7,351 nucleotides of DNA from Thermoprotei archaeon (GTDB taxonomy: Archaea; Thermoproteota; Thermoprotei; Thermofilales; B20-G17): NCBI GenBank assembly GCA_003649515.1, contig QMSC01000057.1, positions 1 to 7,351 of the forward strand, given 5' to 3'. The notes beneath the pieces were generated by a model. That model was not told where the DNA came from. It saw only the letters and a program-made list of their open reading frames with translations, and made no database searches. The position numbers and the translations under genes were made by a program. Positions 1 to 5,792 of the stretch are shown in pieces. Position 1 is the first letter of the stretch, and each line of letters opens with the position of its first letter.

Positions 1-762
1 ATAAACGTGATTATAGACGAGATTGGAGACAGCACGAACAAGAACGTCATTCTCGTGGTGAGGGGCGAGGATAGACGTGCACACTTGGAGGTAAGTTCAA
101 GCCGCCTTCTCTCACCTCAAAGGGTCATTGAATGCGCACAGAAACTGAGACCTAAGCTTTTCTACGTAGCGACCGGCATGATAGGTGAAGTGGATTCGCA
201 ACTAGAATATGTCCTCAGAAAGATAAAGGACCTCGGATCACCGGTGTTCGTTGACAGCGTAAAGCCCATTGGAAAGACTTGGGACTTCCTCTTTCCGGCC
301 CTAAAATACGTCGACATATTTCACTGCAACAGGAGGGAGATCCTTGAGATGACTGGAGAGAAGAGCCTAGAAAATGCGCTTGAAAACCTTCTGAAAATGG
401 GAATAGGGTTACTATTTGTGACTCTGGGGGGCGAGGGCGCAGTAGCCCTAACCTCCTCCTTTATGCTTAAACAGCCAGCGTTTAAAATCGACGTAGTAGA
501 TCCAACGGGTGCTGGCGACGCCTTTTGTGCAGGCATCATTTATAAGTTAACTCGCATATACGGTGAGAAATTGCCTTTAGTAGACGTAAGGAGAATTCCT
601 CCAGAGACTCTAGGAGAAATCACCTTATTCGCTCAAGCTGTGGGAGCAGCGGCCTGTACGGCTCCTGGAACAACAGCCGGAGTATCGATGCGAAAGGTGG
701 AGGAGCTGGTCAGCTCCCAAGGGAGAGATATTCTCCGAAAGCAGATCATCGAGCCTAGGTGA
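1..762 (+). CDS. PfkB-family carbohydrate/nucleoside kinase, 5'-truncated by the window edge
   Basis: ATP-dependent kinase of the ribokinase/PfkB family, expected to phosphorylate a sugar, nucleoside or cyclitol in the cytoplasm. The frame is open from base 1, so the GTG at 7 is probably internal. The 253 codons present fall roughly 50 short of the usual length of about 300, and the N-terminal substrate-binding strand and GG motif are missing. Visible motifs are NRRE at 328-339 (the NxxE Mg/phosphate motif), a TLGGEGAV strand-turn near 421-444, and the C-terminal signature DPTGAGDAF at 499-525, whose Asp at 517-519 is the catalytic base. The C-terminal AxxxxxAPGTTAGV segment is also typical. 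The substrate cannot be read from the sequence. Nearby sugar dehydrogenase and isomerase genes suggest a sugar or inositol, but they are over 1.8 kb away and not in one operon. Family certain, substrate unknown. Confidence 0.93.
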   Translation: MNVIIDEIGDSTNKNVILVVRGEDRRAHLEVSSSRLLSPQRVIECAQKLRPKLFYVATGMIGEVDSQLEYVLRKIKDLGSPVFVDSVKPIGKTWDFLFPALKYVDIFHCNRREILEMTGEKSLENALENLLKMGIGLLFVTLGGEGAVALTSSFMLKQPAFKIDVVDPTGAGDAFCAGIIYKLTRIYGEKLPLVDVRRIPPETLGEITLFAQAVGAAACTAPGTTAGVSMRKVEELVSSQGRDILRKQIIEPR

Positions 763-856
763 TCATCTGGAAGACGATTACATGTCCCTAATGCTTTAAC
801 GGTTAGATACGTCCTAGAATAGCATTTATTAACCTATCCATCGTTTTCACCTAGGC
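753..856. repeat. 10-bp perfect inverted repeat bracketing the kinase/YkgJ-like spacer
   Basis: GCCTAGGTGA at 753-762 ends exactly with the kinase stop codon. Its exact reverse complement TCACCTAGGC lies at 847-856, eight bases before the TTG start of the next gene. The spacing is 84 bp. Each arm contains the self-palindromic CCTAGG, so the sites could also be read as two copies of one protein-binding site. Function unknown. Confidence 0.5.
825..832 (+). promoter_or_regulatory. Candidate archaeal TATA box for the YkgJ-like gene
   Basis: TTTATTAA is centred near 828, which would place transcription start at about 854-855 and give a leader of only about ten bases before the TTG at 864. No clear Shine-Dalgarno sequence lies in that leader, which fits near-leaderless initiation. 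Assigned by spacing only. Confidence 0.4.
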
Positions 857-863
857 GCCTAAG

Positions 864-1511
864 TTGAAATACTACTGTCTTAAACCCCCTACCGAAAAAC
901 CCTCCTGGAACTACTTTCTCTTGTATACGGCTAGCAGGTTGAAGAGATTTTATAAGGGCACTTATTACATCCCAGGCAGAACTCTCCTGCCGGTCTTCGT
1001 CCTCCCGAGAAGGCTTGTGGATTGGCGAGCGTTTGAAGAAGTATCCCCTAGAGTACTCAGAGAGTCCTTTAAAATGATTTGCGTTAACTGCGGTCTCTGC
1101 TGCATGGAGAACTGCGGCGCCTTCATGTTTAGCAACGAGTACTTTGAAACGAAAGCCTCCCTAGGTCTCGATGTTATCCTACCCTATAAGACGGTGAGGG
1201 CAAGCTACGTTGGCGAGTTACAAGTGTACGCTTTAGACGTTGAAGCGAGAGGGAGGTGCTACTTCTACAGCTTTGGAGAAGGCTGCAGGCTTAAGAAAGC
1301 TAAGCCAATAATATGCCTAATACACTACTGCACGCTCCTTGCTGAGAAGGGGGGCAGGAAATACGTTAAGGTCTCGGTTAAGAAAACTAATAGCGGGGAC
1401 TTGCCCATCTACCGAGCAGTTTCCGATGAGAGGTTTAAGGAGATCGTGGCCCAGCTGAAGGAGAAGGCCCTAAGGAAGGCTTGGACTAACGGGCTCATCT
1501 ACGAGATCTAG
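864..1511 (+). CDS. YkgJ-like cysteine-cluster protein, putative zinc/iron-binding
   Basis: 215-residue soluble protein. The core has the YkgJ-family (PF03692-like) pattern: C73-x2-C76-G-x-C79-C80, an extra C84, then C132, C141, a KP replacing the usual RP at 147-148, C151 and C156. Members are thought to chelate zinc or an iron-sulfur cluster; their biochemical role is not settled. About 70 residues precede the cluster, a basic and aromatic extension longer than in minimal family members. The TTG start keeps this extension. The next in-frame ATG (M71) sits only two residues before C73, but the upstream codons read as well-formed protein, so I kept TTG. The last 17 bases overlap the 3' end of the convergent 104-aa gene. 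No signal peptide or membrane segment is apparent. Family call fairly sure, function unknown. Confidence 0.78.
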   Translation: MKYYCLKPPTEKPSWNYFLLYTASRLKRFYKGTYYIPGRTLLPVFVLPRRLVDWRAFEEVSPRVLRESFKMICVNCGLCCMENCGAFMFSNEYFETKASLGLDVILPYKTVRASYVGELQVYALDVEARGRCYFYSFGEGCRLKKAKPIICLIHYCTLLAEKGGRKYVKVSVKKTNSGDLPIYRAVSDERFKEIVAQLKEKALRKAWTNGLIYEI

Positions 1512-1809
1512 CCAACTTAATGGTAAAGCCCGGCTCAAACCTCCTGCCACGAAGCCTCTCCGTAAAGCCTCGTGGCACCACGCCTATCGTGTAGCTCACG
1601 GCTAGGTAGCCTTCTTCAGCTCTCCTCAAGATTATGTAGTGCTTGCCTAGCTTTACCAAGAGGTGTCTGCCCCTTTCATCCACTATTTCGCCTTCCCTCA
1701 ATACCTTCTCAACTAGCTTAAGTCCCTCTATCCTGTCGTAGACTTGAGCCCGTTCTAGAACCCTCTTTAAACAGTGCCGCGTAACGGTCACTATTGGGGG
1801 CACTCTCAC
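1495..1809 (-). CDS. Small basic conserved-looking protein of unknown function, coupled to the LOG-like gene
   Basis: 104-residue basic protein I do not recognise with certainty. The N-terminal half has a helix carrying H12-x2-K-R16-x2-E19-R20. It is followed by an amphipathic helix (about 24-39) and a run of likely beta strands (about 41-76: GEIVDERGRHLLVKL, HYIILRR, YLAVSYTIG). The tail is Arg-rich. The His...Arg...Glu-Arg helix followed by strands resembles small DUF4258/BrnT-like proteins of the RelE/BECR type, but that is a shape argument only. The GTG start directly follows the TGA of the upstream gene (TGAGTG), so translation is probably coupled; another GTG two codons in (1801-1803) is possible. 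The 3' end overlaps the YkgJ-like gene by 17 bases, tail to tail. There is no adjacent antitoxin-like gene, so a toxin role is not supported. Confidence 0.72.
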   Translation of the reverse strand: MRVPPIVTVTRHCLKRVLERAQVYDRIEGLKLVEKVLREGEIVDERGRHLLVKLGKHYIILRRAEEGYLAVSYTIGVVPRGFTERLRGRRFEPGFTIKLARSRR

Positions 1810-2304
1810 TCACACCAGTTCTAGGGCCTTTTCTACTGCCTCCTCTGGCGTTTCCGCTTCATATACCTTCCTTCCACCAATGCTCCTTCCCGCCACGAGA
1901 TCCGCTACGCCACCGCTTCCCTTAAGCGCTACTACGGGCTTTCCATAAGCCATTGCCAGCCCTACTTCTGAAAGCGTGCCAGGACCTCCCGCTATAACTA
2001 TCACCGCATCACCTGCTAGCACGTTGACGGCGTTCCTCGCGTGCAGTAGCCCTGTGGGTATAGCTATGTCCACGAACTCATTTGCCTCCCTCCTGTCGAT
2101 TCCCGGAAGTATGCCCACAGTCGTTCCCCCTGTCCTCTTAGCCCCCCTACATACAGCCTCCATGACCCCATCCCTTCCTCCCGTTACGACTAGGGCTCCC
2201 CTTTTCGCAAGGAGCTCACCCACTCGCTCAGCTAGCCGTCTGACCCGTTCAGGAATGACGCCGCTACTCCCGATAACTGTCACGTATACTCTCTCGTTCG
2301 GCAT
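1810..2304 (-). CDS. TIGR00725/LOG-like Rossmann-fold nucleotide-binding protein
   Basis: Protein of 164 residues related to the LOG (cytokinin riboside monophosphate phosphoribohydrolase)/MoCo-carrier-like superfamily. Motifs in order: beta1 and turn VTVIGSSG (8-15), TGGRDGVMEA (41-50), R90-N91 in LLHARNAVNV, and the signature GGPGTLSE (106-113), whose Glu corresponds to the catalytic or nucleotide-site Glu of LOG enzymes. The length matches the short archaeal/bacterial TIGR00725 group. LOG enzymes cleave nucleoside 5'-monophosphates to base plus ribose phosphate; whether this subgroup does so is unknown. Start choice: GAGGTG at 2311-2316 sits six bases ahead of ATG at 2302-2304. The in-frame GTG at 2311-2313 lies within that ribosome-binding site, so I call the ATG rather than the longer 167-residue form. 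The following 104-aa gene begins immediately after this stop codon. Confidence 0.9.
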   Translation of the reverse strand: MPNERVYVTVIGSSGVIPERVRRLAERVGELLAKRGALVVTGGRDGVMEAVCRGAKRTGGTTVGILPGIDRREANEFVDIAIPTGLLHARNAVNVLAGDAVIVIAGGPGTLSEVGLAMAYGKPVVALKGSGGVADLVAGRSIGGRKVYEAETPEEAVEKALELV

Positions 2305-2316
2305 GCTATTCACCTC
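2305..2316 (-). promoter_or_regulatory. Shine-Dalgarno site that decides the LOG-like gene start
   Basis: On the minus strand GAGGTG (2316-2311) is followed by the six-base spacer AATAGC and then ATG (2304-2302). This near-ideal spacing makes the GTG inside the motif an unlikely start. Confidence 0.65.
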
Positions 2317-2354
2317 ATTAAGCCGATTTTAGATCAGAGAGGTAAAACATGCTC

Positions 2355-2362
2355 TTAAATAA
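2355..2362 (-). promoter_or_regulatory. Candidate TATA box for the LOG-like/104-aa operon
   Basis: TTATTTAA on the minus strand is centred near 2358. A start about 26 bases downstream (near 2332) would leave a leader of about 28 bases containing the GAGGTG site. It is the best AT-rich element at suitable distance. Confidence 0.4.
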
Positions 2363-2407
2363 TGCGGTGGCTGTAAGGAAGGACTCTAAAGGGCAGTTCC
2401 TCGTAGT

Positions 2408-2441
2408 ACAGTAGTGAGCGTACTGTTCAGTTTTGTGAACA
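2408..2441. repeat. Two overlapping inverted repeats in the dehydrogenase/LOG-like spacer
   Basis: ACAGTA (2408-2413) pairs with TACTGT (2421-2426) across seven bases. TGTTCA (2424-2429) pairs with TGAACA (2436-2441) across six. Both have perfect six-base arms and they share TGT at 2424-2426, so as RNA hairpins they would be mutually exclusive. They lie about 46 bases or more upstream of the TATA-like box of the LOG-like gene. They could be operator half-sites or an RNA structure. Confidence 0.45.
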
Positions 2442-2485
2442 ACACTTCCCCAGAAAAATTCTCCAATTTTGCCTATTTTGGGCTA

Positions 2486-2509
2486 GCTCATTTTCGGTAA
2501 AAAATGAGC
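2486..2509 (-). terminator. Hairpin with U-run downstream of the Gfo/Idh/MocA gene, possible terminator
   Basis: GCTCATTTT (2486-2494) and AAAATGAGC (2501-2509) form a perfect nine-base inverted repeat with a six-base loop, 66-89 bases past the stop of the minus-strand dehydrogenase. On that strand there is a T6 run at 2504-2499 inside the hairpin. Archaeal termination relies mostly on T-runs rather than hairpins, so this may be a terminator, a 3'-end stabiliser or a regulator-binding site. Confidence 0.45.
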
Positions 2510-2574
2510 ATTTTAAACTTTTATGAGGAGAGGATGTCAGTCGTAAAGTTCTAGCTTCATGAATTTAGGTGAAC

Positions 2575-3729
2575 TTAATATTCTACGATGACTCTCCTTC
2601 CAGTATTGCTGGATTCCAATATGGCGTCGCAAACTGCACAACACCTATACCCATCCTCAAAAGTCGCGGCGTAGGGTGCGACATCCTTGTCGTTTACTAT
2701 GCAGTCGAGGAAGTGGTGCAGCTCGTTTATGAAGGTGTGCTCCCACCCAATTATGTGCCCGGGAGGCCAGTATACTTCAATGAATGGATGAACCTTCTCA
2801 GTGACTAGGATCTCCCTCCAGCCCTCGATGTACTTCCTCTCATCCGGCTCAACTAAGTACACTCTCAGCTCGTTTAGCCTCTCGAGGTTGAACTCTATCG
2901 AGCCCTTCTCGCCGTTTATCTCAAAGACGTTGTAGTTCTTCTTACCAGTTGCAAATCTCGATGCTTCAAGGGTTCCTATGGCACCGTTCTCGAATTCGAC
3001 GGTTGCCGTGAATGCGTCCTCTACGGTGACCTTCCCCCTCTTCGTAGGATCCTCGAGCAGGGGTCTCTCCTCGATAAACGTCCTTGCAACGCCCGTAACT
3101 GCCGCTATTTCGCCTACTAGAAACCTCGCTAGGTCTATTATGTGACTCCCCAGGTCTCCTAGAGGGCCGCTTCCAGCGTACTCCTTCTGAAGCCTCCAGA
3201 CTAGGGGGAAGTTGGGGTCTACGATCCAATCCTGAAGGTAACGGGCCCTGAAGTGGTATATCCTACCTAGTAATCCCTCCTCTAGAATCTTCTTCGCTAG
3301 CCGTACAGCTGGCACGAAACGGTAGTTGAAGGCGCACATGGTCTTGACCCTAGCCTTCCTTGCAGCCTCGTACATCTCCTTAGCTTCCTTGGCATCCCTT
3401 GCAAGAGGCTTTTCGCACACCACGTGTTTGCCGTTTTCGATAGCCTCTATACACGGCTCCTTATGCATGTAGTTTGGAAGGCAGTTATCCAAGATCTCGA
3501 CTTCAGGATCCTTTACGACCTCTCTCCAATCGGTCGTGTACTTCTTGTAACCGTAACGGATCATGGCCTCCTTAACTGCGCTTTCACGGCGACCATATAT
3601 GACTACTAACTTGGGTATTGCGGGTGGGGGCCAGAAGAACAGAGGGATGTCTCTCCAGGCATGGCTGTGGGACTTCCCCATGAAAGCGTAGCCAAGCATT
3701 CCTATACCTATTTCAGAAATTTTGCTCAA
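2575..3729 (-). CDS. Gfo/Idh/MocA-family NAD(P)-dependent sugar oxidoreductase
   Basis: 384-residue cytosolic dehydrogenase, a full-length family member. The N-terminal Rossmann domain opens with GIGMLGYAFMGKSH (8-21), a variant of the GxGxxG dinucleotide loop. EKP at 106-108 carries the catalytic Lys107. The C-terminal alpha/beta domain has NYR (135-137) and GDLGSHIIDLARFL (191-204), with Asp192 and His196 at the usual catalytic positions. The AFMGKSHSHAW form is common in a subgroup paired with TIM-barrel isomerases, which fits the divergent neighbour here. Such enzymes oxidise a ring hydroxyl of a sugar, sugar derivative or inositol; the exact substrate is not readable. The TTG start is supported by GGTGA at 3738-3734, four bases upstream, and by the position of the dinucleotide loop. 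The gene is transcribed away from the isomerase gene across a 180-bp shared regulatory region. Confidence 0.93.
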   Translation of the reverse strand: MSKISEIGIGMLGYAFMGKSHSHAWRDIPLFFWPPPAIPKLVVIYGRRESAVKEAMIRYGYKKYTTDWREVVKDPEVEILDNCLPNYMHKEPCIEAIENGKHVVCEKPLARDAKEAKEMYEAARKARVKTMCAFNYRFVPAVRLAKKILEEGLLGRIYHFRARYLQDWIVDPNFPLVWRLQKEYAGSGPLGDLGSHIIDLARFLVGEIAAVTGVARTFIEERPLLEDPTKRGKVTVEDAFTATVEFENGAIGTLEASRFATGKKNYNVFEINGEKGSIEFNLERLNELRVYLVEPDERKYIEGWREILVTEKVHPFIEVYWPPGHIIGWEHTFINELHHFLDCIVNDKDVAPYAATFEDGYRCCAVCDAILESSNTGRRVIVEY

Positions 3730-3768
3730 TTTTTCACCGATATTAAATACTGCCCTTAAAGTTTTAAA
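3730..3768 (-). promoter_or_regulatory. Promoter and ribosome-binding site of the Gfo/Idh/MocA gene
   Basis: On the minus strand TTTAAAA (3768-3762) follows a purine-rich AAAGG, a plausible BRE plus TATA pair. It predicts a start near 3739, just upstream of the GGTGA ribosome-binding site at 3738-3734. Spacing and order fit a short-leader archaeal mRNA beginning at the TTG. Confidence 0.5.
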
Positions 3769-3864
3769 CCTTTAACATGGTGAGATGCTTTAATTGGTGC
3801 TTGACACTACGCGAGTGCTCATTAAGGGTGTTAGTAGTCTCAACAGAGGCACTTTATGTTAAGG

Positions 3865-3904
3865 CTAATATACTCTTAAGCTTTTTAAATATTGGATTGA
3901 GGTG
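3865..3904 (+). promoter_or_regulatory. Promoter region and Shine-Dalgarno of the TIM-barrel isomerase gene
   Basis: GAGGTG at 3899-3904 lies five bases before the ATG at 3910, a strong ribosome-binding site. Two AT-rich candidates exist. CTAATATAC near 3865-3873 would give a start near 3895 that keeps the ribosome-binding site in the mRNA. TTTTTAAAT at 3882-3890 would put the start at about 3912 and make the message leaderless. The first is favoured because the ribosome-binding site is so good. Confidence 0.45.
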
Positions 3905-3909
3905 TAACG

Positions 3910-4875
3910 ATGGTTATAAAAATAGGTCTGTTTACGGTCGCCTTTAATGATTGGCCCCTTGAAAAAGTTCTCCAGTACGCTTCTAAGTTAGGTTATGAGG
4001 CTGTAGAACTTGCAGCTTGGAAGGGAAGCAATCACTTAAATCTGGAGAAAGTCCTATCCGGAGGCGCGGGGGAAGTTAAGGGGCTTGTAGAGAAGTACGG
4101 TATGATAATTTCGGCTCTAAGCAATCACCTTGAGGCTCAGCTGGTTTTAGGCCCACTTGACGAAAGCACAGACGAGTGGTTTAAAGGCACGCCTGAAGAG
4201 AAGGTAAAGTACGGTATGCAACGCGTCAAGCAGACAGCTGAGGCTGCCGCCCAACTGGACGTCCCGGTTGTCTGTGGTTTCGTCGGCCACCCGAACTGGG
4301 CTGCATGGTACATATTTCCTCCGGCATACGAGAAGATGTGGGAGAAGTACTGGCAACTCTTTGAAGAGAGGTGGGGAGAGATTATGGATCACTTTGCCGA
4401 ACACGGTATAAAGTTCGCTCATGAAGTTCATCCACAGGAGATGGCATATAATATATACACGGCTAAGAAAGCCGTTGAGGTCATAAAGAGAAAGGAATTC
4501 GGGTTCAACTTCGATCCAAGCCACCTTGTATGGCAACTCATAGATCCCGTGATATTCATTCATACATTCGGCGACCGAATATATCACATGCATGCTAAGG
4601 ACGTCGAAATAGTAAAGGAGGCCGTGGCAACTGATGGAGTGCTTTCTACAGGTCCTTGGAGACGCATTGGAAGAGGCATGAGGTTCAGAGTACCGGGCTG
4701 GGGTGACGTGAACTGGAGGAGAATAGTGACTGCTCTAATAGAAGTTGGCTACGACTACGTGATGTCCTTCGAACACGAAGACCCAGTAATGTCCCGTGAG
4801 GATGGAGCCGAGAAAACAATACAATTCCTTAAGCCACTGATCATAAAGAGGCCCTTAGAAAAGGTCTGGTGGTAG
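3910..4875 (+). CDS. COG1082-type sugar isomerase/epimerase (xylose isomerase-like TIM barrel)
   Basis: 321-residue AP-endonuclease-2/xylose-isomerase-like TIM barrel, full length for the family. Strand 1 is IKIGLFTVAF. The expected divalent-metal ligands are visible: E172 in AHEVHP, D202 and H205 in NFDPSHL, H228 in HMHAKD, and E288 in SFEHED, one near the end of each relevant beta strand. These are the residues used by IolE/IolI-like dehydratases and isomerases, sugar epimerases and C-glycoside-cleaving TIM barrels. The short aromatic stretch about 129-157 (W130, W133, W144, W148, W155) may line a sugar site. Its head-to-head partner is a Gfo/Idh/MocA dehydrogenase, so it probably acts on that enzyme's keto product or supplies its substrate. 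It has its own ribosome-binding site and a T-rich terminator right after the stop, so it appears monocistronic. Exact reaction unknown. Confidence 0.9.
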   Translation: MVIKIGLFTVAFNDWPLEKVLQYASKLGYEAVELAAWKGSNHLNLEKVLSGGAGEVKGLVEKYGMIISALSNHLEAQLVLGPLDESTDEWFKGTPEEKVKYGMQRVKQTAEAAAQLDVPVVCGFVGHPNWAAWYIFPPAYEKMWEKYWQLFEERWGEIMDHFAEHGIKFAHEVHPQEMAYNIYTAKKAVEVIKRKEFGFNFDPSHLVWQLIDPVIFIHTFGDRIYHMHAKDVEIVKEAVATDGVLSTGPWRRIGRGMRFRVPGWGDVNWRRIVTALIEVGYDYVMSFEHEDPVMSREDGAEKTIQFLKPLIIKRPLEKVWW

Positions 4876-4893
4876 AACTAGTTAATTATATAA

Positions 4894-4920
4894 TTTATTT
4901 TTTACTTATTTCTTCCTCTT
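4894..4920 (+). terminator. T-rich intrinsic terminator after the TIM-barrel isomerase
   Basis: Starting 18 bases after the stop there is a T-rich tract containing T6 at 4898-4903 and further T clusters to about 4920, with no stable hairpin before it. This is the usual form of archaeal factor-independent termination signals. Confidence 0.55.
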
Positions 4921-4992
4921 AAATATCGTAGGTTAGTGCAGGTTTTCAAGGCTCGCAGATGATGATACATTTAATACTGATGGGCCGGTAAA

Positions 4993-5019
4993 ATGAGAAT
5001 AGTGACATTCCAAGGATGA
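4993..5019 (+). CDS. Eight-codon upstream ORF overlapping the GNAT start (ATGA)
   Basis: ATG at 4993 reads MRIVTFQG and stops with TGA at 5017-5019, so its stop overlaps the ATG (5016-5018) of the acetyltransferase gene as ATGA. The GNAT ATG has only AAGG directly abutting it, which is too close for normal Shine-Dalgarno use, so reinitiation after this ORF would explain its translation. Alternatively MRIVTFQG is the true N-terminus and a one-base change separated it from the main frame, or it is chance. Confidence 0.3.
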   Translation: MRIVTFQG

Positions 5020-5792
5020 TTTCCTTGAGGATACACGTGGATTCCATGCTTGAGGAGTTAAGGGAGCATGTCCTAAGAAAGCCTGACGTCTACGCATTCA
5101 TCCTGCTGGATCTCGAACGTTATCGTCACGTAACGGAGTTCATTATAGCTGAAAGAGAGGGGGTTATTGAGGGATTCGTCGTAATGTTCAGAGGAGGGGT
5201 TCTAATGAGCGTGATCATTGATGGTACGCACGAAGCTGTGGAATTTCTCGTAGAGAAGTTTTCGAAAATGCTGAGGAAACCCGCCATAATCAACGTCCCC
5301 CGAGAGTATGAAGATAAAGTCTTGAAGGTCCTAAAAAACGTGGTGGCAGTGTACTCAGTCGATGTAATGTCAGTCCGTAAGGGAGAGGAGAGGCTGATCA
5401 TTAAGCACCCCTATAGGGAGGTCGTAGAAGGAGACTATAAGCAACTTGCGAATCTCCTCGGGGAGAGGAGGGCTAGGAGGGTTATAGCTTCATATAGGCC
5501 AGTTTTCGGCATCTTCGTGAACTCTCAACTCGTCTCCACAGCTGCAACTTTAGTGAAACTGAAGGAGGTATGGATGCTTGGTGCGGTTTACACGCACCCC
5601 GAATACCGCAATAGAGGTTTCGCTACCTCAGTTTGCTCTGCATGGCTTAAGCACGCCTTTGAGAATACCAATATAGCAACTCTTTGGGTGAGAAGCGACA
5701 ATCTGCCCGCGAAGAGAGTATATGAGAAACTCGGCTTTAAGACGGTCCGTGTAAACTCATGGATCTGTGTTGAAGTCGATAAGAAGCCCTAA
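5016..5792 (+). CDS. GNAT-family N-acetyltransferase, two-domain form
   Basis: 258-residue protein. The C-terminal half (about 127-258) is a GNAT domain: WMLGAVYTHPEYRNRGFA (186-203) gives the beta4 strand and acetyl-CoA pyrophosphate loop R198-x-x-G201-x-A203. ATLWVRSDNLPAKRVYEKLGF (221-241) gives beta5 and helix alpha4 with N229 and Y236. The N-terminal half (about 24-115) has GNAT-like strands (FIIAEREG.IEGFVVMF) but no R/Q-x-x-G-x-G/A loop, so it looks like a degenerate duplicate or substrate-binding domain. The acyl acceptor, protein or small molecule, is unknown. Start: ATG at 5016 lacks a spaced ribosome-binding site. GTG at 5037 with GAGG at 5027-5030 (six-base spacer) would shorten the protein by seven residues and is a real alternative. 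The 3' end overlaps the convergent pseudogene by 36 bases. Confidence 0.88.
   Translation: MISLRIHVDSMLEELREHVLRKPDVYAFILLDLERYRHVTEFIIAEREGVIEGFVVMFRGGVLMSVIIDGTHEAVEFLVEKFSKMLRKPAIINVPREYEDKVLKVLKNVVAVYSVDVMSVRKGEERLIIKHPYREVVEGDYKQLANLLGERRARRVIASYRPVFGIFVNSQLVSTAATLVKLKEVWMLGAVYTHPEYRNRGFATSVCSAWLKHAFENTNIATLWVRSDNLPAKRVYEKLGFKTVRVNSWICVEVDKKP

Noticed and set aside
2569..2808. 79-codon plus-strand open frame
   Set aside because: Antisense to the conserved C-terminal domain of the Gfo/Idh/MocA gene; no family resemblance.
2966..3229. 87-codon Arg/Glu-rich minus-strand open frame inside the dehydrogenase gene
   Set aside because: Same-strand out-of-frame shadow; its composition reflects the shifted codons of the real gene.
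3805..3817. CACT-N5-AGTG dyad in the divergent promoter region as an operator
   Set aside because: Only four-base arms, with no second copy in the region; too weak to call despite the attractive location.
4959..4985. Possible C/D box small RNA (ATGATGA C box at 4959-4965, CTGA at 4977-4980)
   Set aside because: No final D box and no terminal stem at the right distance, and the internal boxes overlap; chance matches are likely in this AT-rich spacer.
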